Positions 9,897 through 17,737 of a DNA stretch of 64,000 nucleotides are shown piece after piece (within the stretch, counting starts at the first letter, position 1; every line of letters begins with the position of its first letter). The position numbers and the translations under genes were made by a program. This DNA comes from Leptolyngbyaceae cyanobacterium HOT.MB2.61 (GTDB lineage Bacteria; Cyanobacteriota; Cyanobacteriia; Leptolyngbyales; Leptolyngbyaceae). Below the pieces are notes generated by a model, which was given only the letters and a program-made list of their open reading frames with translations, was not told the origin of the DNA and searched no databases. The stretch spans positions 1 to 64,000 of the forward strand of contig JAIMBL010000003.1 of NCBI GenBank assembly GCA_023511615.1. Direction: 5' to 3'.

Positions 9897-10014
9897 TTAC
9901 AAAATTTTAGACAATTCTTACATGAGTCGAACCAATCCCTATTTTATTGCTTTGGAAAGGGTAAGGTGGTCAGTGGATTGATGAGTAGACGGCCATGACT
10001 CCTGCCATAACATT

Positions 10015-10518
10015 GTGAAAACAAGAAATCTACTCATCCTGGGATTGTTGATCGTGGGGAGCGTGATACTGCTTCAGCGTCGTGAGGTGAGAGTTTTTGG
10101 GTTGCTGATAACAAAAGAGTGTCAGGCTTGTGATCTACAAGGAGTTGAGCTTGTGGGCAAGGATCTACAAGGAGCAAATTTGCAGGGGGCGAATTTGAGC
10201 GGCGCAAAGCTGAGTGAAACCCGTCTGGAACAAGCCAATCTTTCAAATGTCAACCTGCAACAGGCAGACTTGAGTTTGGTAAACCTGACAGGAGCAAATC
10301 TTCAGAATGCTGATTTGGGGGGCGCGAATCTGAGTGGAGCAAGTTTGATTCGCTCATGTTTGCGCCAGGCCAATTTGAAACGCAGCTCACTGATCTTTGC
10401 GGAACTGGCAGAGGCCAACTTCAGTGGGGCTGATCTGAGGCAGGCAGAACTACACGGTGCGAATTTGACTAATGCCCAGTTACAGGGAGCGGTGATGCCG
10501 GATGGCAAAGTGCGTTAA
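10015..10518 (+). CDS. Membrane-anchored pentapeptide-repeat protein
   Basis: This 167-aa protein starts with a GTG at 10015 and has one N-terminal hydrophobic helix (about 5-22, NLLILGLLIVGSVILLQ) followed by a linker with CQAC. From residue 40 onward there are some 24 consecutive A(D/N)LXX pentapeptides (LQGANLQGANLSGAKLSE and so on), which fold as a right-handed quadrilateral beta-helix. Such proteins are abundant in cyanobacteria and mostly of unknown role; the anchor implies the helix projects from a membrane. It is monocistronic and divergent from devB, with the convergent antiporter gene 30 bp downstream. Confidence 0.82.
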   Translation: MKTRNLLILGLLIVGSVILLQRREVRVFGLLITKECQACDLQGVELVGKDLQGANLQGANLSGAKLSETRLEQANLSNVNLQQADLSLVNLTGANLQNADLGGANLSGASLIRSCLRQANLKRSSLIFAELAEANFSGADLRQAELHGANLTNAQLQGAVMPDGKVR

Positions 10519-10548
10519 GCAGAAGAAGCGGGGGGCGACAACTGACCT

Positions 10549-12711
10549 TCACCCCTCCGCTCTTCCTAACTCAAAAGGCGGCTGCTTAGCCTTTTCAGTG
10601 TCTACACCAATCAAGCCAGCGGTTGCACCTGGCTGAGGTTCCCCTAGCATAATGACGGAACAGGTTAATCGCTCAGCCATGCGGGGCATGATGTCGCTGA
10701 CGGCTAATCCTCCCGCACTGGTACGACGGGGAGAAGAGCGCAGAATCACCAGATCGTAGGATTTGGATACAGAGGCGATCGCTCTCACCACATCGTCATC
10801 GGACACAATTTCGATTTGTGGTGGCGAGTTGGGTGAGACTTTGTCTGCCAGCAGTTCCAGTTGAGAACGCACCCAGGCAATCCTCGCTGCTCCGGGGCGA
10901 TTGGCAAATCGGCCTGTAGCGGTGGGATCGGACACATGCAATAGGGTGACCTGCGCCTGTGTTGCTTCGGCTAATACCTGCGCGAATCGCATCACCCAGA
11001 GCGATCGCGGGGCCAGGTTTTCAATCGGTACCAGAATTCGCTGTATGGTCGTGGGAGACTCCAGCAGACGCGAAATGGCAACCGGGCAATGGGACCCCCA
11101 CAGCACACTATCAATTACACTGCCAAATAAGCGAGCCTGGAACCCCATGCGGCGTCCCCATCCCATCACCACCAGGCTGGCATTTTGCTCTCGGCTGGCC
11201 CGGTTAATTCCCTGAGCAATGCTGTCGTCAATTCGAATCAGAGGTTTCGCTTCCACCCCCATCTCCCGGCTCAACTCTACTGCGGCTGCCAGTAGGGCCT
11301 GACTCCGTTTCAGGGTATTGGTGATTTGCGGGTCGTTCATATGGATGTGTCCGGGGGCGATCGACAGTGGTACGATGCACCCAGAATGACTCCGAACTAA
11401 TAACGCTGCCAGTTCCAGCAAGTACCGCTCAGTCTTTGGGTTATAGACGGGCACAACGACCGTCAATGAATTACCCTCACTCTCATCCCAATTTAGAGAA
11501 CCCGTAACCTCCTCTGGTTCCAGGTCTGCTACCACCAAGTCTGGGGCAAAGCGAGCAGTTAGAATAGGACCCAAAATCGATGTCACCAACATTAAAACAA
11601 TCACACTGTTGAGGACATTCTCAGTCAGCAGGTTCGCCCGAAAGCCAACCAGGGTTGCCGCCAGCGTCGCCGCCACCTGAGGCATCGATAGCGACCACAT
11701 AACCATCATTTCTCGCCTGTTGTAGCGATACATCCAGGCAGCGATGAATGCGGCCAGAAATTTGCTGAGAATTAACCCCAACACGATCGCCACTGTCAAT
11801 CCCAGAGTTTGAGGAGTTGTCAGGCTGCGAATAAACACTGGTACATTGATCAGCGATCCCATGTCCACAAAGAAAATGGGGATAAACAGGACGCTCCCGA
11901 CAAACATCACCTTCTCTTTGACCGGGCCGTGTCCCAGAGCTCCGTTAACCGCCAGCCCTGCCAAAAATGCCCCTACAATCTTTTCAACCCCAATTAACTG
12001 GGCACCGACCGCCGCCAGGAAAACTGCTAGCAGGACGAACAAAAACTGATTGCCCTCCTCATCCCCAGAGCGACGAAAAAATTCCCGCCCCGCCCAGTTG
12101 AATCCAAACAGAATAACGACCGTATAGATGATCAGCGATCCCAGTAGCGTCGCCAATTTCAGAGGGGTGAAATCCCCCGCATGGATGCCGATGCATACTG
12201 CCAATACCAGCAATGCGGCAATATCGGTAAAAATGGTGGCTCCAATCGTAATGGTCACAGCTTCATTGCCCACAACCCCCAGGCGACTGACAATGGGATA
12301 AGCCAGCAATGTATGGGAAGCGAACAGTGAACCAATCAGGATAGATGCATTCCAACCAAAGCCAAATGTTCGCCCTACAATCGTTCCTACAATCAGAGGT
12401 ACTAGAAATGTACAAATGCCAAATCCGATAGAGCGATGCTTGGTCTTGTTGAACTGCTCCAGGTCTACTTCCAACCCCGCTACAAACATCAGGTAGACCA
12501 GGCCAATATCTGAGAGCAATTTCAGTGCCTGGGATTTTTCCTGAAGTAATCCCAGCCCATTGGGACCCAGTAACACCCCTGCTGCCAGTAGCCCCACCAG
12601 CCCAGGCAGGCGGATTCGTTCAAACAAGGGGGGCACCACCAGAATGACTGCCAGCAGAACCACAAAGGGAACAATCGGCTCTTTCTGAAGAACTTGCAGG
12701 GTTGTTTCCAT
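10549..12711 (-). CDS. CPA2-type cation:proton antiporter with C-terminal universal-stress domains
   Basis: This 720-aa membrane protein is a monovalent cation/proton antiporter of the CPA2 (KefB/NhaS-like) family. The first ~400 residues hold about 12 membrane helices with the typical RLPGLVGLLAAGVLLGPNG motif near residue 33. A segment around 140-165 (SHTLLAYPIVSRLGV) and the following helices hold the family's ion-binding core. Residues about 430-690 form two cytoplasmic UspA-like domains (VVPVYNPKTERYLLELA; RILVPIENLAPRSLWVM; VILRSSPRRTSAGG), a common regulatory fusion in cyanobacteria. The ion (Na+ or K+) cannot be told from sequence. It starts at an ATG at 12711 and follows the HAS-barrel gene by about 90 bp on the same strand. 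Confidence 0.87.
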   Translation of the reverse strand: METTLQVLQKEPIVPFVVLLAVILVVPPLFERIRLPGLVGLLAAGVLLGPNGLGLLQEKSQALKLLSDIGLVYLMFVAGLEVDLEQFNKTKHRSIGFGICTFLVPLIVGTIVGRTFGFGWNASILIGSLFASHTLLAYPIVSRLGVVGNEAVTITIGATIFTDIAALLVLAVCIGIHAGDFTPLKLATLLGSLIIYTVVILFGFNWAGREFFRRSGDEEGNQFLFVLLAVFLAAVGAQLIGVEKIVGAFLAGLAVNGALGHGPVKEKVMFVGSVLFIPIFFVDMGSLINVPVFIRSLTTPQTLGLTVAIVLGLILSKFLAAFIAAWMYRYNRREMMVMWSLSMPQVAATLAATLVGFRANLLTENVLNSVIVLMLVTSILGPILTARFAPDLVVADLEPEEVTGSLNWDESEGNSLTVVVPVYNPKTERYLLELAALLVRSHSGCIVPLSIAPGHIHMNDPQITNTLKRSQALLAAAVELSREMGVEAKPLIRIDDSIAQGINRASREQNASLVVMGWGRRMGFQARLFGSVIDSVLWGSHCPVAISRLLESPTTIQRILVPIENLAPRSLWVMRFAQVLAEATQAQVTLLHVSDPTATGRFANRPGAARIAWVRSQLELLADKVSPNSPPQIEIVSDDDVVRAIASVSKSYDLVILRSSPRRTSAGGLAVSDIMPRMAERLTCSVIMLGEPQPGATAGLIGVDTEKAKQPPFELGRAEG

Positions 12712-12800
12712 AAACAGAAAGACAGGTAGACTCTATTTCTGTAACACACCTGGAGCCCGAAAGATAGAAGCTCTGTGCCTCTTATTAGAAAAGATCTACC

Positions 12801-13460
12801 TTAAAGATGAACTTGGCTGAGGATGATGCGGAGACGATCATAGTCGTCCTTCAGCAGCAAGCTGAGATGGCGTCCAGCTTGCACCAACCAGCGACGATCG
12901 GCCCGCCGCAGATTGTAAATTTCACGAATTGTTGCGGCCACTAAGGCATCCACAGGGGCTCCACTCATTTGCAACAAGGTGCGCAAAAAGTCTAGCTTCT
13001 CAGTGAACTCCACAATTTCCTCTGGGTCGCAACAGTAGACAGCCTGATGCACTTGGGGCGGGCGGGGCGGCAGATGCTGGTAAATAGCTGAAACTCCTCC
13101 ATTCTTAGTTTCTAGGGGAAGTTGAAACCCAACGATCGCCGCCCGGAATTCCGTCTTCAACATGGCAAAAATCTGCGGTTGCTGCTCCCGCAACTCCTGC
13201 AGGGAAAGCCCCAATGCTCGTGCCCGGTGAACCGAGTCAATGGGGCTGGTGGTGGCATAGTAAACCACCCCGTAAATTTGATTTCCCGACTCCTCATCAA
13301 CCGCCTTGACCCAACTGCCAAAGGGGGGCATCACAGGAAAACTTAAATCTTCCGGCTCCAGACACTGGGCTAAAAATTCAGTCGTTGCCGTTTCAATCAC
13401 CTCAGCGATGTGATTGGGGCGGCGATCCCGAGTTATGAACTGCGGCAGCGGAAGACGCAT
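12801..13460 (-). CDS. HAS-barrel domain protein, conserved in cyanobacteria
   Basis: This 219-aa soluble protein is conserved in cyanobacteria and carries an N-terminal HAS-barrel (the beta-barrel shared by HerA and F1-ATPase subunits). Supporting segments are HIAEVIETATTEFLAQCL at about 17-35, then FGSWVKAVDEESGNQIYGVV and HRARALGLSLQELREQQPQI. The C-terminal half is helical (FLRTLLQMSGAPVDALVAAT; RHLSLLLKDDYDRLRIIL) and unassigned. No ATPase motor domain is attached, unlike HerA. Function is unknown. The gene lies between a MITE-like element (13546-13668) and the antiporter gene. Confidence 0.72.
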   Translation of the reverse strand: MRLPLPQFITRDRRPNHIAEVIETATTEFLAQCLEPEDLSFPVMPPFGSWVKAVDEESGNQIYGVVYYATTSPIDSVHRARALGLSLQELREQQPQIFAMLKTEFRAAIVGFQLPLETKNGGVSAIYQHLPPRPPQVHQAVYCCDPEEIVEFTEKLDFLRTLLQMSGAPVDALVAATIREIYNLRRADRRWLVQAGRHLSLLLKDDYDRLRIILSQVHL

Positions 13461-13545
13461 AGCGATCGTTACTAGTTTTGAGTTCTCAGTCTTGAGTCAA
13501 TATAATTCATTTGTTCTAATTTACAACTCAAAACTCAAAGCTTTC

Positions 13546-13668
13546 GGCTCTCCTGAAAGCTTGGTGATCAGCGACGCTTATCACCAAAACAAAATCAATA
13601 TTCCAGGGATTTTGTTTTAGATGAAAAAGTAGCGTAAGCTACTTTTTCACCGGCAAGCCGGAAGAACC
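13546..13668 (-). repeat. MITE-like multi-hairpin element, copy 1
   Basis: This ~122-bp element is repeated at 24326-24447 and 60860-60982. Read on the minus strand it starts GGTTCTTCCGG and ends CAGGAGAGCC, imperfect terminal inverted repeats. It contains successive perfect stems: CCGGC/GCCGG; TGAAAAAGTAGC/GCTACTTTTTCA; AAAACAAAATC/GATTTTGTTTT; and TTGGTGAT/ATCACCAA. It lies 9 bp after the ndhS stop, between ndhS and the HAS-barrel gene. Confidence 0.85.
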
Positions 13669-13677
13669 AAATTTTCT

Positions 13678-13875
13678 CTATTTCCCCTTCTTCTTGCCTG
13701 CTGTGACATCCACCTCTTCCAGCTCAGATAGGCGAAAGGTGATCAGTTTGTCCCAGTTACCCCCTTCAAACAGGACAGCGGCCTTACCATCACTCACCCG
13801 CTGAACAGAGCCCTGAAACATGTAATAGGTGTCTTGAGGATTAATTACCCGAACGGCTGAACCTGGAAGAATCAT
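13678..13875 (-). CDS. ndhS: NAD(P)H-quinone oxidoreductase subunit S
   Basis: NdhS is the small stromal/cytoplasmic subunit that helps form the ferredoxin-binding site of the photosynthetic NDH-1 complex, which carries out cyclic electron flow. The 65-aa protein is an SH3-like beta fold: [20 protein letters not shown], then [19 protein letters not shown] and a basic Lys-rich tail (AGKKKGK). Length and sequence match cyanobacterial NdhS, which is about 65-70 aa. It starts at an ATG at 13875. It is a lone gene, upstream of the HAS-barrel gene on the same strand with a MITE-like element between them. Confidence 0.88.
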   Translation of the reverse strand: MILPGSAVRVINPQDTYYMFQGSVQRVSDGKAAVLFEGGNWDKLITFRLSELEEVDVTAGKKKGK

Positions 13876-14017
13876 TGCTTTTCTACTGCTTGATGTTCAT
13901 TCATTAGCTTACAGGCACTCAAGGGGTTGGAGCCATCAGACAGAATAGGGAGTGGATGGTATGAACGATAGATAGGGGGTAATGAGTTAAGGATTCAGGC
14001 TGCTATATGACTAACTC

Positions 14018-14800
14018 TCAGGAGAGCCGGGGTTGCAGGGTTTGTAGAAAAGTTTGGGCTTCTGGATGGGTTGAGTTCAAAAACTCCCTGGGTGTCCCCA
14101 GAAATACCAGTTTGCCCTCACACATCAGACCAATGCGGGATGCCAGCACAAACGCTTCTTGAATGTCATGGGTCACAAACACCACTGTCTTGCCCAATTC
14201 CTGCTGTAATCGTTTGAACTCCTGTTGCAAATCCAGACGGGTAATCGGGTCGAGGGCACCAAAGGGTTCATCCATCAGCAGAATGGGAGGATCCGCTGCC
14301 AGAGCACGGGCAACCCCCACTCGCTGTCGCTGCCCTCCAGAAAGCTGATGGGGATAGCGATTAGCAAACTGAACGGGATCTAACCCTACCAGATGCAGTA
14401 ATTCATGGGTGCGTGATTTGATTTGTAGAGGTTTCCATCCTTCCAGAGCAGGCACCAGGCCTACATTACGTTCGATGGTGAAATGGGGAAATAACCCAAT
14501 CTCTTGAATGACATAGCCGATTTGCCGTCTGAGCCGAATCGGGTCCCAGTCTGTGGTTGCTTTTCCCTGAACCTGGACTGCGCCACTCGTTGGTAGGATG
14601 AGCTGGTTAATTAGCTTCATGGTTGTGGTTTTGCCAGAGCCACTGCGTCCCAGAAGCACCAGAAATTCTCCTGTGGGAATAGCAAAATTCAGGTCAGAAA
14701 GCAGGGTTCGCCTTTGAACAGTAAACCCAACTTGATTGAACTGAACGGCGATCGCACCACTCCTCACCTGAGAATTTTCATTCATGGATGATGAACACAC
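14018..14800 (-). CDS. ABC transporter ATPase, quaternary-amine/osmoprotectant (OpuCA/ProV-like) type
   Basis: This 260-aa ATP-binding subunit has Walker A (GRSGSGKTT, about residue 52), the Q-loop (YVIQEIGLFPHFT), the signature LSGGQRQRVGVARALA, Walker B ([13 protein letters not shown]) and the H-loop (VTHD). The [18 protein letters not shown] motif and the insert after the Q-loop fit the osmoprotectant (OpuCA/ProV) group, but there is no C-terminal CBS pair, and no permease or binding-protein gene is adjacent. The partners must be elsewhere, or the ATPase is orphaned. The first start, a GTG at 14800, overlaps the stop codon of the upstream pentapeptide gene by one base; an ATG at 14785 is an alternative. 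Coupled translation with the pentapeptide gene is likely. Confidence 0.78.
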   Translation of the reverse strand: MCSSSMNENSQVRSGAIAVQFNQVGFTVQRRTLLSDLNFAIPTGEFLVLLGRSGSGKTTTMKLINQLILPTSGAVQVQGKATTDWDPIRLRRQIGYVIQEIGLFPHFTIERNVGLVPALEGWKPLQIKSRTHELLHLVGLDPVQFANRYPHQLSGGQRQRVGVARALAADPPILLMDEPFGALDPITRLDLQQEFKRLQQELGKTVVFVTHDIQEAFVLASRIGLMCEGKLVFLGTPREFLNSTHPEAQTFLQTLQPRLS

Positions 14801-15429
14801 TATCCTTTATCCAGCACGGTTCCTACCACACAGGCTCCAGCGAAATTGGCCCCATTAAAATTGGCATTCTCTAACTCAGCACACAGCAGGTTGGCCCCAG
14901 CCAGATTGGCCCCAGCCAGATTGGCCCCTTGCAGATCTGCTTCTTCCAGGTTGGCTTCGTTGAGCAACGCCCCCTGAAGGTCTGCCTGCTGCAGATTGGC
15001 ACCGTGCAGGTTGGCATTGCTCAGGTTGGCACCGCGTAAATCAGCACCACGTAGATCAACGCCCTGCAAGTTCACTCCCATTAGATTTGCACCACTGAGA
15101 AACGCTCCGGCAAAGGTGGCTTTGCTGAGGCGCGATCGCATCAAATTCACACCCCGCAGATTGGCTCCCCGCAAGTCAGCTTCAGTCAAATCTGCCTGCA
15201 TCAGGTTGGCCCCCATCAAACTGGCCCGCAGATCAGCCCCTTCCAGTTGCGTACCAATCAAATTTGCCCCTTCCAGCGATGCCCCACTCAGTGCCGCCCG
15301 GTTCAGGTTTGCCCCAGTCAGCTTTGCACCCGCCAGATTCACCCCCTGGAGGTTTTGTCCTGACAGGTCTTCGTCTTCCAAATTGGCACCGGGAACAAGC
15401 TTAGCGGCAATGGTAGTACTGAGATTCAT
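14800..15429 (-). CDS. Pentapeptide-repeat protein
   Basis: This 209-aa protein consists almost entirely of A(D/N)LXX pentapeptides (about 35 of them) from residue 17 to the end, predicting a long right-handed beta-helix. No signal peptide or membrane helix is visible, so it is probably cytoplasmic. The first 15 residues (MNLSTTIAAKLVPGANL) cap the helix. The stop codon overlaps the GTG start of the OpuCA-type ATPase by one base, implying coexpression; whether the two proteins work together is unknown. Upstream, at 15438-15475, is a tandem repeat of TTGAGTTTTGAGTTTCAA-like units. Confidence 0.82.
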   Translation of the reverse strand: MNLSTTIAAKLVPGANLEDEDLSGQNLQGVNLAGAKLTGANLNRAALSGASLEGANLIGTQLEGADLRASLMGANLMQADLTEADLRGANLRGVNLMRSRLSKATFAGAFLSGANLMGVNLQGVDLRGADLRGANLSNANLHGANLQQADLQGALLNEANLEEADLQGANLAGANLAGANLLCAELENANFNGANFAGACVVGTVLDKG

Positions 15430-15544
15430 AGACAGATTGAGTTTTGAGTTTCAATTGAGTTTTGAGTTTCAATGAAGGCGACTGGCGACTGGCGATAGGC
15501 AGTACTCCTTCTGTCGCCTGTCCCCTATCCCTTTTCTTTTTTCC

Positions 15545-16981
15545 CTAACCCCTGACTTCAAATTCCTCCACAACTTCTCCAAACAAATTGTCTCCACAGT
15601 GAGAATCAATGAGCCAGAGTCCGGCTGAAATTTTGGGCAGGTTGACGGATAGGCTCAGCCCTTGCTGCAAGCCACAAACGAGAAGGGATAGTGTGTCTAC
15701 CAGTTTTGGATCCCAACGTTTGCTCTGCTCTTGCTGACACTCGGCCAGTGCTTTTGCCATACATTCCGCTGTTGTGAGCGGTTCTTCCTGGTTGCGAGTT
15801 TCGGCTTGCAGGGACGCAACTCGCTGCTGAAATTCCGTTGCCAGGCCTAAAATGCGGGATTCTAACGGAATGTCATCTCCGGCGAGTCCGGCGGGTTGTC
15901 CACTGCCATCCCAGTGTTCCGTCTGGTGGGTGATGATGGTGGCGATAGCCCTCATGCGTGGCATTGTCCGTACCACCTGCGCTCCCGGTACCAGGGGACA
16001 ACTGGGGGCAGTACTGGCGTCTTCAGAATAGCGAAACTCGACTGGGCTGAGAACGGTTTCTGTGCGCTGCAAGGGAGCCAGACGATGCAACAAACCGGCC
16101 AGTTTCAACCGATTCAATTGCCAGGAGGGAAGATCGAGCAGTTGACCCATGGCTTCTGCCAGGGCTGCCACTTCTGCTGCGGCATGGGGATTGATTGCAT
16201 CGGCCTGGTCAGTCAACTGTGCCATTCGCAGGAATGCCTGCACCTCATTCGATAGCAGGTTGCTGTCCAGAATGTCCTGATGCAAAGGGAGGCGATCGCT
16301 TTGACCTATCTGATTCAGGTCTGCCTGTCCCGCCTGAAGGTAAGTCACAACACGGGAAACAACGGCTCCCAGGTCATCCCGCTCATGGGTTTGGGCAGAA
16401 ATCGCTTGCATCTGAGCCGTGAGCGCCTGTGCCAGGGAGGGGTTATAACGATGAATATGGGCGATCGCCAGTTCCACCGTTTCCTGCACTAGATTCGTTT
16501 CAAACGTCCAGAAGCCATAAAACTTCCGTTCTAAATCGTGTTGTGGCAATCCGCTTTTGCCGTAATCTTCTGCCGAAAGCTCCTGACACAGCACCATGGC
16601 CGAATAGGTAGGAGCCAGAATCATTAAATGCCATTCCTGGGCTACCGGATCGGAGGGTTCCAGATTGACCAGCGCCACATTAGCCCGCTGGCTGGTGGGA
16701 TGCTCTGCAAAACCTGTATCCGGTGCCGCCATGATTACCACATGCTCCGATTTTTCTGCCAGGGCTGCATAGCGATCAGCTTCTTGCAAATACCATTTGC
16801 CCCGCTGAAAGGCCGCAATCACCAGCGGCTTGCTACTTGCCGTCAGAATGCAGTCCTCCAATGCGTGACACAGGGCAACCAGTGTGTTTTTGTAATAGAC
16901 GCCAAAATTGAGCGATCGCTTACCAACCTGACCGGGTTGATGGGCTGTTTTTAACTGATAAAGTATCGAGCCTTCTAACAT
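15545..16981 (-). CDS. DICT sensory domain protein with degenerate HD-GYP-like domain
   Basis: This is a 478-aa signalling protein. The N-terminal ~180 residues match the DICT domain, a sensory domain found with cyanobacterial two-component and diguanylate-cyclase proteins (SLNFGVYYKNTLVALCHALE; FERGKWYL-like AFQRGKWYLQEADRYAAL; APTYSAMVLCQEL). The second half (about 250-440) resembles HD-GYP c-di-GMP phosphodiesterases, with HWDGSGQPAGLAGDDIPLES and RILGLATEF. The HD pair itself is replaced: where LLHDIGK is expected the sequence reads LLHRLAP, so metal-dependent hydrolysis is doubtful and it may act as a binding module. The gene is monocistronic. The family is common in filamentous cyanobacteria, and its signal is unknown. 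Confidence 0.78.
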   Translation of the reverse strand: MLEGSILYQLKTAHQPGQVGKRSLNFGVYYKNTLVALCHALEDCILTASSKPLVIAAFQRGKWYLQEADRYAALAEKSEHVVIMAAPDTGFAEHPTSQRANVALVNLEPSDPVAQEWHLMILAPTYSAMVLCQELSAEDYGKSGLPQHDLERKFYGFWTFETNLVQETVELAIAHIHRYNPSLAQALTAQMQAISAQTHERDDLGAVVSRVVTYLQAGQADLNQIGQSDRLPLHQDILDSNLLSNEVQAFLRMAQLTDQADAINPHAAAEVAALAEAMGQLLDLPSWQLNRLKLAGLLHRLAPLQRTETVLSPVEFRYSEDASTAPSCPLVPGAQVVRTMPRMRAIATIITHQTEHWDGSGQPAGLAGDDIPLESRILGLATEFQQRVASLQAETRNQEEPLTTAECMAKALAECQQEQSKRWDPKLVDTLSLLVCGLQQGLSLSVNLPKISAGLWLIDSHCGDNLFGEVVEEFEVRG

Positions 16982-17157
16982 GAGGATAAATCTGGCATCT
17001 AAAGCTGCATTCGGAGGATGACACAGTCTGCTCTCCTCATCTTCTTAACAGAAGTTTACCAGCTAATTTCTGGAAGTGGGAGATTTGCCCTGGGAGAGAT
17101 AATATCTGTGCTGACCTGGACAATAACCCCCCTCGGTTCCCCTGACTCCCCAATTTT

Positions 17158-17271
17158 ATAGCTGTCGCCAGGTTGCTTAGGACACTGGGTTTAAGGGGGG
17201 GTTGGGGGCTTCGCCCCCAGCCAGGGGTTCCCCCCCTGCACCCCGTCCTAAGCCTGGTGGCTATAGCTATA
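17158..17271. repeat. G/C-rich palindromic intergenic element (family B) with imperfect terminal inverted repeats
   Basis: The left end (ATAGCTGTCGCC then TTGCTTAGGAC) and the right end (GTCCTAAGC, then GGCTATAGCTAT) form an imperfect inverted repeat of about 26 bp. Between them are GGGGGCTTCGCCCCC and an AGGGGTTCCCCCCCT-like stem. The left 22 bases recur exactly at 26276-26297, and a diverged full-length relative is at 43041-43158. Related core fragments lie near 43, 7490, 51035 and 60730. No open frame is present. Confidence 0.7.
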
Positions 17272-17328
17272 TTTTCTAGTAGAATCCAAAACGTTTTCTG
17301 TGGAGACTTTGGGCCGCATTTGAGTCGG

Positions 17329-17676
17329 TTACGAGTAAAGGTACGCAGGAATGCGGTGTAACAGTGGATTGAAAGAAAGGGAAGTGAGAAAATAGGATAT
17401 AGCATCAACGACGATATCCATGCCCAGGAAGATTCGAGAGCTGAAAGCCCAGATTGCGCGTGAAGGGTTATAGAGCCTTTGAACATTCATGCGAGGATTG
17501 TGCAGCCAATGGCTAAAGCGTCGTTGGTAGCTCTGAGCCAACCTTGCACAACCGTTGACGTAGGCTCCCCATTTGCTCAAGTTAATGCATTCACTGCAAA
17601 TCGGTTTTGCTGTTAGCCGTCTGTATCTCCCTGCCCCACACAAAAAATCCAGGCTCATGCTTGGAATCGTTCTCAT
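17329..17676 (-). pseudogene. Probable transposase N-terminal relic (IS4-like)
   Basis: On the minus strand the segment INLSKWGAYVNGCARLAQSYQRRFSHWL (split in the sequence as SKWGAYVNGCARLAQS and YQRRFSHWLHNPRMNVQRL) resembles the N-terminal part of cyanobacterial IS4-type transposases, which read SRWxRY...RRFxRWLxNxRxxVxxLYxP. After LYNP the similarity ends abruptly, and no DDE catalytic region follows. I regard it as a truncated relic. The identification is from memory of the consensus and moderate at best. The surrounding 16982-17737 interval has no other gene, apart from the palindromic element at 17158-17271. Confidence 0.42.
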
Positions 17677-17737
17677 TATGGAGAAATCAGTGAGACACTA
17701 GGGTTGTTTTTGCTAAACGACAGGTTGTGAGGTCTCC

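Noticed and set aside
9897-9960. NtcA-like site GTA-AGAATTGT-CTA upstream of devB
   Set aside because: The second half-site does not match TAC and no -10 at the right spacing was found.
17037-17486. 149-codon minus-strand frame
   Set aside because: It crosses the palindromic family B element and reads as repeat-derived text; no domain seen.
17661-17700. Fur-box-like sequence GAATCGTTCTCATTATGG before the ABC permease
   Set aside because: Too few matches to the Fur consensus to call an operator.
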